Of a DNA stretch of 64,000 nt, positions 1 through 6,655 are shown one piece after another. Under the pieces are notes generated by a model that was given only the letters and a program-made list of their open reading frames with translations, was not told the DNA's origin and made no database searches. This DNA comes from Paractinoplanes toevensis. Lineage in GTDB: Bacteria; Actinomycetota; Actinomycetes; Mycobacteriales; Micromonosporaceae. The stretch covers positions 1 to 64,000 of the forward strand of contig NZ_BOQN01000124.1 in assembly GCF_018332695.1 (NCBI RefSeq), read 5' to 3'. Numbering within the stretch: the stretch's first letter is position 1; every line of letters begins with the position of its first letter. Both the position numbers and the translations under genes were made by a program.

Positions 1-165
1 TCTCCGCGCCGCCCGTCTCCGTGCTGACCGTCTCCGCGCCGCCCGTCTCTGCGCGGGCCGTCTCTGCGCCGCCCGTCTCCGTGCTGACCGTCTCTGCGCG
101 GGCCGTCTCCGGGCTGCCCGTCTCCGCGTCGGCCGTCTCCGCGCTGCCCGTCTCCGCGCCGGCCG
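1..165. repeat. Tandem 15-bp repeat, 11 units
   Basis: Eleven consecutive 15-bp units of the form TCTCYGNGCNGNCCG fill this stretch. The first eight bases of each unit are nearly constant and the last seven vary among a few versions. The 15-bp period keeps the minus-strand reading frame open and adds five residues per unit. The array may continue left of the window. Confidence 0.9.
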
Positions 166-214
166 CGGGCGGGACCTGCTCCGGTCGGCTGGTCGTTGTG
201 GGGACGTCAGCCAT
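1..214 (-). CDS. Pentapeptide-repeat protein, N-terminal part only
   Basis: The reading frame starts at an ATG at 214 that overlaps the stop of the upstream YqeB-like gene (ATGGCTGA, 8-base overlap), which suggests translational coupling. It leaves the window at its left edge. After about 20 ordinary residues (MADVPTTTSRPEQ...) it becomes a run of five-residue repeats with the pattern xx-A/T-E-T (for example GSAET, ARAET, VSTET, GGAET), encoded by 15-bp DNA units. The repeats are acidic and Thr-rich and are probably disordered, as in a stalk or linker. The function is not recognisable because the rest lies outside the window. The opposite strand is also open here but has no start-site support. 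Confidence 0.5.
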   Translation of the reverse strand, partial: MADVPTTTSRPEQVPPAAGAETGSAETADAETGSPETARAETVSTETGGAETARAETGGAETVSTETGGAE

Positions 215-869
215 CGGCCTGGCGCCAATACTGCCGTTTGTGGTCGTCGCGGACCACGTAGCCGAGGCGGCCCAGTTCGACGCGCAGCTCGCGCTGGTCT
301 CTCTCGTCACCTGAGGTGAGGGCCGTCTGGCGGGCGGCGAACAACGCGTGCGCGGTGGCCGGCAGCTCGGGCAGGCCGGGCACCCAGCGGTGGTATGCCG
401 ACAGGTAGGGGTCCTGGTCGGCCCAGGCGATGCCGCGCTCGGTGAAGGCCGTGCGCAGGCGGACGGCGGACAGGTGGGACGGCTCGCGGGCCAGCTCACG
501 GCCGGTGCGGCCGAGCAGGACCAACTGGTCGCGGTCGGGGAACGCGACGGCCACCTCGCCCCGGGGCACACTGCGCGACGAACCGGGACGGGAGAGCAGC
601 ACTTCGGCCGGGCTGATCCGGACGGTGAGGGACTCGCGATCGGCGAGCGCGGCCAGCACCAGACCGAGCAGCACTCCGACGACCACCGCGACTGTCGCGG
701 CCGCGGGCGCGGGCAACGTGCGGATCAGGGCGAACGGGCCGGGCAGCGGAAGCCACCAGGCCGCCCGCACGATCAGCAGGAGCAGCGCGCCGCCGACCAC
801 GGGAAAGCCGACCCACGAGAGGACCCGCACCCATCGGGGTGTCGGCACGATCGTCGTTTGTTCGAACAC
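207..869 (-). CDS. YqeB-like membrane protein with PH-like domain
   Basis: 220 residues. Two hydrophobic segments (about residues 15-38 and 54-76) are followed by a small beta-rich region (about 80-125), then a charged helical tail ending in a DDHKRQYWR-like motif. This arrangement matches the YqeB family of actinobacteria and bacilli: two transmembrane helices, a bacterial PH-like domain and a conserved basic C-terminus. The molecular role of the family is unknown to me. The gene overlaps the downstream repeat protein by 8 bases, so the two are probably co-transcribed. It is divergent from the histidine kinase at 978. The family call rests on remembered sequence features, not on a search. 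Confidence 0.6.
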   Translation of the reverse strand: MFEQTTIVPTPRWVRVLSWVGFPVVGGALLLLIVRAAWWLPLPGPFALIRTLPAPAAATVAVVVGVLLGLVLAALADRESLTVRISPAEVLLSRPGSSRSVPRGEVAVAFPDRDQLVLLGRTGRELAREPSHLSAVRLRTAFTERGIAWADQDPYLSAYHRWVPGLPELPATAHALFAARQTALTSGDERDQRELRVELGRLGYVVRDDHKRQYWRQADG

Positions 870-977
870 GGGTCCGAGTTTCCGCCGGTGCCGATCGGTC
901 GCGATACCGACTCAAGGCGATGCTCGATAGACCAAAGTCGACTGCCCGCGCCGGCCGCCCGCCGGTAGCGTCGAGGC

Positions 978-2339
978 ATGCCTCAGCGACTGTCGATCAG
1001 GTCTTGGCTGCTGGAGATCTCTCTCGCAGCGCTTGCCATGCTGCTCGGGCTCTTCTTCGTTGCCAACGCGGTGTCGGAGAGCGACGGCGCCCCGATCGCC
1101 GCCGAGGCCGTCGCGGCGGTGGTGTCCTTCACCGGCCTGGTGTTGTTCCGCCGCCGGCATCCGGTGGCGCTGACCCTGTTCCTGCTTCCCATCGGCATCC
1201 TGCTCGGCATGCCGATGGGCGCCACCCCGGTCGCGCTGTTCGCGGTGGCACTGCACCGCCCGGCCAGGTTCCCGATCACGCTGGCCGCCCTGCACGCCAC
1301 CGCTACCGCGGTGATCTACGGACTGGTGCTGGGCCTGACCCCGGAGTATTACGAGTCCGTCGCCTTCCTGGTGCTGCTGCACGTCAGCCTGGTCGCGGTG
1401 GCCATGGTGATCCGCGCGCAACGGCAGCTGGTCGCCTCCTGGGCCGATCGCGTCCGGCAGGCCGAGGAGGGGCAGCGGCTGCGGATTGAGCAGGCCCGGC
1501 ATGCCGAGCGTGAACAGATCGCGCGCGAGATGCACGACGTGCTCGCCCACCGCATCTCGCTGCTGGCAGTCCATGCCGGGGCGCTGTCGGTGCGCCGCGA
1601 CGCCGCCGACGACGAGCGGCAGGCGGCCGACGTGGTCCGGCAGTGTGCGCACGACGCCTTGGAAGATCTGCGGACGCTGCTCGGCATGTTGCGAACACCG
1701 GCGATCGACCGCCCACTGCCGACGCTCGGCGACGTGCCGGCGCTGGTCGAGCAGACCCGCGAGGCCGGAGCCGAGGTCAGCCTGTCGCTCACCGGTGCGG
1801 ATGACGAGTCCGGCGAGGTGCCCGACCAGACTGGGCGGCATGCCTACCGCGTCATCCAGGAAGCGCTGACCAACGCGCTCAAGCACGCGCCGGGCTCCCC
1901 GGTCCGGGTCAACGTCGACGTGCGCTACCTAGTGGGCATGTCGGTGCACGTGGCCAACGACCTCGGCTGGCACCACCCGGACGCCACCCGCTCCGCCCGC
2001 ACAGGCGCGGGCGCGAGCGCGAGCGCTTTGCCCGGCGAGGGCGAGGGCGGGGGCGGTCTGCGTGGCGCGGGTGGTCTGCGTGGCGCGGGTGGTCTGCGTG
2101 GCGCGGGTGGTCTGCGTGGCGCGGGTGGTCTGCGTGGCGCGGGCGGTCTGCCCGGTGCGGGCGCGGATGGTCTGCGTGGCGCGGCGCCCAGCGCGGCCCT
2201 GGTCGGAGCGATTCCCGGGGCCGGAGCGGGGTTGGCTGGGCTTCGTGAGCGGGTGCAGCTGGCCGGCGGTGATCTGGAGCATGGGCCCACCCCGGACGGG
2301 GAGTTCGACGTGAAGGCCTGGCTGCCGTGGCAGACCTGA
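978..2339 (+). CDS. NarL-type sensor histidine kinase with repeat insert
   Basis: 453 residues. Several N-terminal hydrophobic segments (about 10-140) form the membrane sensor part. A HisKA_3 dimerisation helix follows with the phospho-acceptor H186 in an EMHDVLAH motif, then a HATPase domain with N-box N299 (EALTNALKH), a D-box near D328 and the G-box GAGLAGLRERV near 416-426. Between D-box and G-box, where related kinases have a lid of roughly 20 residues, there are about 85 residues, mostly Gly-Leu-Arg-Gly-Ala-Gly repeats. The kinase presumably phosphorylates the response regulator encoded next, whose ATG overlaps this stop (TGATG). The signal is unknown. Whether the enlarged lid leaves the kinase active cannot be told from sequence. 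Confidence 0.88.
   Translation: MPQRLSIRSWLLEISLAALAMLLGLFFVANAVSESDGAPIAAEAVAAVVSFTGLVLFRRRHPVALTLFLLPIGILLGMPMGATPVALFAVALHRPARFPITLAALHATATAVIYGLVLGLTPEYYESVAFLVLLHVSLVAVAMVIRAQRQLVASWADRVRQAEEGQRLRIEQARHAEREQIAREMHDVLAHRISLLAVHAGALSVRRDAADDERQAADVVRQCAHDALEDLRTLLGMLRTPAIDRPLPTLGDVPALVEQTREAGAEVSLSLTGADDESGEVPDQTGRHAYRVIQEALTNALKHAPGSPVRVNVDVRYLVGMSVHVANDLGWHHPDATRSARTGAGASASALPGEGEGGGGLRGAGGLRGAGGLRGAGGLRGAGGLRGAGGLPGAGADGLRGAAPSAALVGAIPGAGAGLAGLRERVQLAGGDLEHGPTPDGEFDVKAWLPWQT
2055..2162 (+). repeat. Tandem 18-bp repeat in kinase ATP-lid
   Basis: Six adjacent 18-bp units of GGTCTGCGTGGCGCGGGT; five are nearly identical and the sixth diverges (2145-2162). A further degenerate copy lies at 2169-2186. 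Each unit encodes six residues (GLRGAG), so gain or loss of units preserves the reading frame. Confidence 0.93.
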
Positions 2340-3220
2340 TGGCGGGCGGGACCGCTGCGGTGGACCGGGCGGTCCAGCGTGGTGCCGGGGACGAGGCGGA
2401 CCTGTTTCGTCAGAGAGAGCGGGCGGACGTGCGTGGTCCGGCGGAGCGGGCGGACCTGCGTGGCGCCGGGGAGCGGGAGGACCCGCGTGGCGCCCGGGAG
2501 CGGGCCGATCCGCTTGGCCCGAGGGGCGGGGCGGTCCAGCGTGGTGCGGGGGAGCCGGCGGGTGGGGTGGTTCGGCCGGTGCGGGTGCTCATCGTCGATG
2601 ACGATGCGATGGTCCGGCAGGGGCTGGTGATGATGCTGGGGACCTTTGACGAGCTCGAGATCGTCGGGGCGGTCTCGGACGGCACCGAGGTGGCCTCGGC
2701 GGTCAACACGTTCCGGCCTGAGGTCGTGTTGATGGATATTCGGATGCCGGGGATGGATGGGCTTACCGCCACGGCCGATCTGCGCCGGCGGCGGGATGCG
2801 CCCGAGGTGCTCGTGCTGACCACGTTCGACACCGACGAGCACGTGCGGCGGGCCATGCAGGTCGGGGCGTGCGGGTTTCTGCTCAAGCACGAGCCGCCGG
2901 CCGACATCGCCCGGGCGATCTGCCGGGCCGCGGCGGGGGAGCCGATGTTCACGTCGTCGGTGTTGCGGCAGGTGATGGGGCTGGCCGCGGCCGGCGTCGA
3001 GGATCCGGCGCGGGACCGGGCGCGGGCTGCCCTGGAGCAGCTGACGCCCAGCGAGCGCAGCGTCGCCGAGCTGATCGCCGATGGCCGCACCAACCAGGAT
3101 ATCGGCGGTGAGCTGATGATGAGCACGCCGACGGTGAAGGCCTACATGACCCGGATCTTCACGAAGCTCGACCTGTCCAACCGGGTGCAGGTGGCCGTGC
3201 TGGTTCTCCGGGCTCGCTAG
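2339..3220 (+). CDS. LuxR/NarL response regulator with repeat-rich N-terminus
   Basis: 293 residues from the ATG that overlaps the kinase stop by one base (TGATG). The receiver domain begins only at about residue 81 (VRVLIVDDD, acidic pocket D87-D89; phospho-acceptor D133 in LMDIRMPG; switch Thr in LTTFD; Lys in LLKHE). A LuxR-type helix-turn-helix occupies about 235-290. The first 80 residues are a charged low-complexity extension containing four nine-residue repeats (ERAD-x-RG-xx). A GTG at 2579 just before the receiver domain is an alternative start that would remove the extension. Kinase and regulator form a two-component system; no target is evident. Confidence 0.87.
   Translation: MAGGTAAVDRAVQRGAGDEADLFRQRERADVRGPAERADLRGAGEREDPRGARERADPLGPRGGAVQRGAGEPAGGVVRPVRVLIVDDDAMVRQGLVMMLGTFDELEIVGAVSDGTEVASAVNTFRPEVVLMDIRMPGMDGLTATADLRRRRDAPEVLVLTTFDTDEHVRRAMQVGACGFLLKHEPPADIARAICRAAAGEPMFTSSVLRQVMGLAAAGVEDPARDRARAALEQLTPSERSVAELIADGRTNQDIGGELMMSTPTVKAYMTRIFTKLDLSNRVQVAVLVLRAR
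2417..2524 (+). repeat. Tandem 27-bp repeat in response regulator 5' end
   Basis: Four consecutive 27-bp units beginning GAGCGGGCGGAC, each encoding nine residues (ERADVRGPA, ERADLRGAG, EREDPRGAR, ERADPLGPR). They share the 11-bp core CTGCGTGGCGC (2456-2466) with the 18-bp repeats inside the kinase gene (first copy 2058-2068), which suggests a common origin. Confidence 0.85.
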
Positions 3221-3945
3221 GCGGGGTCCGTCTCGGATTTGGGGTGCAGGAGCTCCCGGCCCAGCTCGGCGGCTCGGGTGATGCTCTCGCTGACGAAGTC
3301 CAGGAAGCGGGCGATGTTCTCCAGGCGGGCGGCGGCGGGGGTGTCGCGGCCGAGGATGTCGACGCCCTGCCGGGCGATCACGATGATCTGGGCGTTGGAC
3401 CGGGCGCTGGCGATCATCGCCTGGTACCAGACGTCGTCGTCGACCACGTAGAGGTCGCGGCGGCGTTCGTCGCGTTCGCGGCGGACCAGGCCCTGGCTCT
3501 CCAGGAAGGCGACCGCCTTGGAGATCGAGGCGGGGCTGACCCGCAGGCGCTGCACCAGCTCGGACGCGCTGAGGCTGCCCTCGTCGGTGGTGTAGAGGCA
3601 GGCCATCACCCGGGCCATCATCTTGGGCGTGCCCGCCGCGATCAGCGCGGTGGTGAACAGCTCCTCGTATTCCTGCATGGCCGCCGGGTCGCGGCCATGC
3701 GCCAGCGGCGCCGCCGCCGGGCCGCCCCGGGCCGCGCCCTGCTTGCGCCGGTGGGTGCGGCGCTCGGTGGCGTGATGGGCCAGCTCGGCCCGGTAGGCGG
3801 TGGGACCGCCGTTCCGCATCACCTCGCGCGTGACCGTCGAGGTCGGACGGTCGATGCGCCGGGCGATCTCCGCGTAGGCGAGGCCGTCGGCCAGGCCCAG
3901 CGCGATCTGCTGGCGTTCCTGCTGGGTGAGTCTGCCTCCCGGCAT
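3217..3945 (-). CDS. MarR/GbsR-type regulator with IS30-like N-terminal HTH
   Basis: 242 residues. The ATG at 3945 is preceded by GGAGG at good spacing; upstream in-frame codons are less likely. Residues 1-60 hold a transposase-type helix-turn-helix (LTQQERQQIALGLADGLAY..IARRI..STVTREV). Residues 95-200 hold a MarR-like winged helix (SASELVQRLRVSPASISKAVAFLESQGLVRRERDERRRDLY). The two-HTH arrangement is known in actinobacterial GbsR/MarR repressors. It is divergent from the DUF4097-ABC operon and probably controls it. Its stop overlaps the response-regulator stop through a shared CTAG. Confidence 0.82.
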   Translation of the reverse strand: MPGGRLTQQERQQIALGLADGLAYAEIARRIDRPTSTVTREVMRNGGPTAYRAELAHHATERRTHRRKQGAARGGPAAAPLAHGRDPAAMQEYEELFTTALIAAGTPKMMARVMACLYTTDEGSLSASELVQRLRVSPASISKAVAFLESQGLVRRERDERRRDLYVVDDDVWYQAMIASARSNAQIIVIARQGVDILGRDTPAAARLENIARFLDFVSESITRAAELGRELLHPKSETDPA

Positions 3946-4001
3946 CAAGTCCTCCGTTGCGCTCCTCGAAGGAGCCCAGCATAGCGTTCGCTTCCAGATC
4001 A

Positions 4002-4123
4002 TTGCAACACAATGAGGCGCTACCGTTGCATTGAAAGCATCCGGTTGCAACGATATGTGGCAGCTGAACTGCTCATAGATCTTTTACTTGCAACGACTAC
4101 CTTGAGGGAACAGTGAATGCAAC
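4002..4123. promoter_or_regulatory. Five TTGCAAC boxes, probable operator array
   Basis: TTGCAAC or its complement occurs at 4002-4008, 4025-4030 (GTTGCA), 4044-4051 (GTTGCAAC), 4088-4094 and 4118-4123 (TGCAAC). The first, third and fourth are exactly 43 bp apart, about four helical turns. The boxes lie between the MarR-type gene and the operon starting at 4117, and the last touches its start codon. This is the expected place for the repressor's binding sites; the link to this regulator is an inference. Confidence 0.5.
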
Positions 4124-4812
4124 GTAGCGTTTCCGACATGAGAAACGACTTCGCAACCACCGCCCCGATCACCGCCATCATCGACATCCCGGCCGGACGC
4201 GTCCGGTTCATCGCCGCCGACCGGCCCGACACCACGGTCGAGGTTCTGCCCGCGGACGCTGCCAAGGGCCGCGACGTGAAGCTGGCCGAGCAGACCACGG
4301 TCGACTACACCGACGGCGTCCTGCGGGTCGCCACCACCACGAAGAGCCACCAGCTCATCGGCCCGTCCGGCGCCGTCGAGGTGACGGTTCAGCTGCCGGC
4401 CGGCTCCCGGGTCGAGGCCAAGGCGGCCAGCGCCGAGTTCCGGGCCGTCGGCCGGTTGGGTGACGTCACCTACGAGAGCTCGCACGGACCGATCAAGATC
4501 GACGAGGCCGCGAGCGCGCGCCTCGCCACCCAGGCCGGTGACGTCGAGGTCGGCCGGCTAACCGGTCCCGCCGAGATCAGCACCAGCAAGGGCGACATCC
4601 ACATCGCCGAGGCGGTCCGCGGCACGGTCGTGCTGCGCACCAAGGCCGGCGAGATCTCGGTCGGCGCCGCCACCGGTGTCTCGGCCTCACTGGACGCCGG
4701 CACCTCGCACGGCCGGATTCACAACTCGCTCAAGAACACCGAGGGTGCCGATGCCGAACTCACCATTCACGCGACCACCGCGGCCGGCGACATCACCGCC
4801 CGCAGCCTCTGA
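4117..4812 (+). CDS. DUF4097-type beta-strand repeat protein
   Basis: 231 residues. The ATG at 4117 has GAGGG eight bases upstream; an ATG at 4138 is a weaker alternative. The protein has no signal peptide or membrane segment. Residues 60-231 consist of short alternating beta strands with recurring patterns such as GDVTYESSHGPI, AGDVEVGRL, KGDIHIAEA, AGEISVGAA and AGDITARS, typical of the DUF4097/adhesin-like beta-helix family. These proteins often sit beside ABC exporters, as here, where it is the first gene of an operon with a DrrAB-like pair. The role is unknown. Confidence 0.75.
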   Translation: MQRSVSDMRNDFATTAPITAIIDIPAGRVRFIAADRPDTTVEVLPADAAKGRDVKLAEQTTVDYTDGVLRVATTTKSHQLIGPSGAVEVTVQLPAGSRVEAKAASAEFRAVGRLGDVTYESSHGPIKIDEAASARLATQAGDVEVGRLTGPAEISTSKGDIHIAEAVRGTVVLRTKAGEISVGAATGVSASLDAGTSHGRIHNSLKNTEGADAELTIHATTAAGDITARSL

Positions 4813-4823
4813 AGCCTCGCCGA

Positions 4824-4853
4824 GGTCGCCGGTCGGCCGACCGGCCGGCGACC
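4824..4853 (+). other. Intra-operon GC-rich hairpin
   Basis: GGTCGCCGG (4824-4832) pairs with CCGGCGACC (4845-4853); the loop itself contains the 12-bp palindrome GGTCGGCCGACC. It lies in the 64-bp gap between the DUF4097 gene and the ABC ATPase gene. It has no T-run, so it may be a processing or attenuation element rather than a full terminator. Confidence 0.45.
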
Positions 4854-4876
4854 CCCAGCCGAACGGGAGCACTGAC

Positions 4877-5821
4877 ATGACAAACCTGGCGATCGCGGCG
4901 AACGGGCTGCGTAAGTCCTACGGCGACAAGGTGGTGCTCGACGGCATCGACCTCGCCGTACCGGAAGGAACGATTTTTGCCCTGCTCGGCCCCAACGGGG
5001 CCGGCAAGACCACCACCGTCCAGATCCTGTCCACCCTGATCCCGGCCGACGGCGGCAGCGTCCGGGTGGCCGGCCACGACCTGACCGGGAACCCGGACGA
5101 CGTGCGCGGCGCGATCGGCGTGACCGGCCAGTACTCGGCGGTCGACAAGCTGCTCACCGGCGAGGAGAACCTGCTCCTGATGGCCGACCTGAAGCACCTG
5201 TCCCGGGCCGACGGCAAGCGCCGGGCCGCCGAGCTGCTGGAACGCTTCGACCTGGTCGAGGCGGCCCGCAAGCCGGCCTCGACCTACTCCGGCGGGATGC
5301 AACGCCGGCTCGACCTGGCGATGACCCTGGTCGGCGATCCTCGGCTGATCTTCCTGGACGAGCCGACCACCGGCCTGGACCCGCGCAGCCGGCGGGAGAT
5401 GTGGCGGATCGTCCGGGAGCTGGTGGCGGGCGGCGTCACCATCTTCCTCACCACGCAGTACCTGGAGGAGGCCGATCAGCTCGCCGACCGGATCGTCCTG
5501 CTCGACCACGGCCGGCTGATCGCCGAGGGCACCGCCGAGGAACTCAAGCGGCGCATCCCGGGCGGCCACATCGAGCTCACCTTCACCGACCCGCACCTGC
5601 TCGACGCGGCCCGCGGCCTGCTGCCGGCCGGGGTCGCCGACCCCGAGGCGCTCACCCTGCAGGTGCCGAGCGACGGCGGCGTCCGGTCGATCCGCGAGCT
5701 GCTGGCCCGGCTGGACCAGAACGACATCGACATCGACGCGATGAGCGTGCACACCCCCGACCTGGACGACGTGTTCCTGACCCTGACCGGTCAGCAGAAA
5801 GAGAAAGAGGCCACCCGATGA
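4877..5821 (+). CDS. DrrA-family ABC exporter ATPase
   Basis: 314 residues from the ATG preceded by GGGAG. Walker A GPNGAGKTT lies at 38-46, the signature YSGGMQRRLDLA at about 140-151, Walker B RLIFLDEPTTGLD at about 158-170, and the switch His in the downstream TTQYLEEAD region is replaced by Gln, as is common in this family. The C-terminal 80 residues match the DrrA-type extension. It powers export together with the permease that follows; the stop and the permease start overlap as ATGA. The substrate is unknown; drugs or lipids are typical for the family. Confidence 0.9.
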   Translation: MTNLAIAANGLRKSYGDKVVLDGIDLAVPEGTIFALLGPNGAGKTTTVQILSTLIPADGGSVRVAGHDLTGNPDDVRGAIGVTGQYSAVDKLLTGEENLLLMADLKHLSRADGKRRAAELLERFDLVEAARKPASTYSGGMQRRLDLAMTLVGDPRLIFLDEPTTGLDPRSRREMWRIVRELVAGGVTIFLTTQYLEEADQLADRIVLLDHGRLIAEGTAEELKRRIPGGHIELTFTDPHLLDAARGLLPAGVADPEALTLQVPSDGGVRSIRELLARLDQNDIDIDAMSVHTPDLDDVFLTLTGQQKEKEATR

Positions 5822-6591
5822 CCACTCTTGCCTTCGCCACCCGCGACTCGTCGACCATGGTCAGGCGCCAGCTCAAGCGCCTGATCCGATATCCGGCGAT
5901 GACCGTGCAGCTGATCATCACGCCGGTCATCATCCTGCTGCTGTTCGTCTTCGTGCTGGGCGGCGCGCTCGGTGCCGGCATCGGGGGCGGGCGGGCCGGC
6001 TACGTCAACTACATCGTCCCCGGCATCCTGCTGATGACCGCGGCCACGGCCGCGACCGGAACCGCGGTCATGGTGGCCACCGACATGACCGAGGGGATCA
6101 TCGCCCGCTTCCGGACGATGCGGATCTCCCGGGCCTCGGTCCTCACCGGCCATGTCGCCGGCAGCGTCATCCAGCAGTTGCTCAGCATGACCGCCCTGAT
6201 CCTGATCGCCCTGGCGATCGGCTTCCGGCCGAACGCCAACCCGCTCGAATGGCTGGCCACCATCGGACTGCTGACGCTGTTCGCGCTGGCGATCAGCTGG
6301 CTGTCGGTTGCTCTCGGACTGAAGTCGCCGACCCCCGAGGCGGCCGGCAACGCCCCGATGCCGCTGCTCCTGCTGCCGTTCCTGGGCAGCGGCTTCGTCC
6401 CGACCGACTCGATGCCCACGGTGTTGCGCTGGTTCGCCGAGTACCAGCCCTTCACCCCGATCATGGAAACCGTCCGCGGGCTGCTCCTCGGCACCCCGAT
6501 CGGCCACAACGGCATCATCGCGATCGCCTGGTGTGCCGGGATCGCCGCGGTTTCCTACCTCTGGGCGAAGAGCATTTTCAACAAGGCCTGA
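5818..6591 (+). CDS. DrrB-like ABC-2 permease
   Basis: 257 residues with six predicted hydrophobic segments and an ABC-2 membrane domain (RQLKRLIRYPAMTVQLIITPVIILLLF near the start; GFVPTDSMPTVLRWFAEYQPFTPIMETVRGLL near the end, the conserved extracellular-loop motif). It forms the channel of an exporter with the ATPase encoded immediately upstream, with which it overlaps by four bases. It is the last gene of the operon and is followed by a strong hairpin. Confidence 0.88.
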   Translation: MTTLAFATRDSSTMVRRQLKRLIRYPAMTVQLIITPVIILLLFVFVLGGALGAGIGGGRAGYVNYIVPGILLMTAATAATGTAVMVATDMTEGIIARFRTMRISRASVLTGHVAGSVIQQLLSMTALILIALAIGFRPNANPLEWLATIGLLTLFALAISWLSVALGLKSPTPEAAGNAPMPLLLLPFLGSGFVPTDSMPTVLRWFAEYQPFTPIMETVRGLLLGTPIGHNGIIAIAWCAGIAAVSYLWAKSIFNKA

Positions 6592-6604
6592 TGGGTACGC
6601 CGAA

Positions 6605-6638
6605 CAGGGCCGCCGGACCTACGGGTCGGGCGGCCCTG
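6605..6638. terminator. Bidirectional terminator hairpin
   Basis: CAGGGCCGCC (6605-6614) and GGCGGCCCTG (6629-6638) form a perfect 10-bp stem between two convergent operons ending at 6591 and 6656. No T-run follows, as is usual in high-GC actinobacteria. Confidence 0.7.
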
Positions 6639-6655
6639 GACGTGCGTGACAGCGA

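Noticed and set aside
1..165. CRISPR array
   Set aside because: Units are only 15 bp, directly adjacent, without unique spacers, and keep a reading frame.
21..314. Plus-strand 97-residue repeat protein
   Set aside because: No ribosome site, runs antisense into the YqeB-like gene; the minus frame has an overlap-coupled start.
1925..4012. Long antisense frame of about 695 codons opposite the kinase and regulator
   Set aside because: It runs antisense to well-supported two-component genes, is Arg/Pro-rich with no domain, and reflects GC-driven loss of stops.
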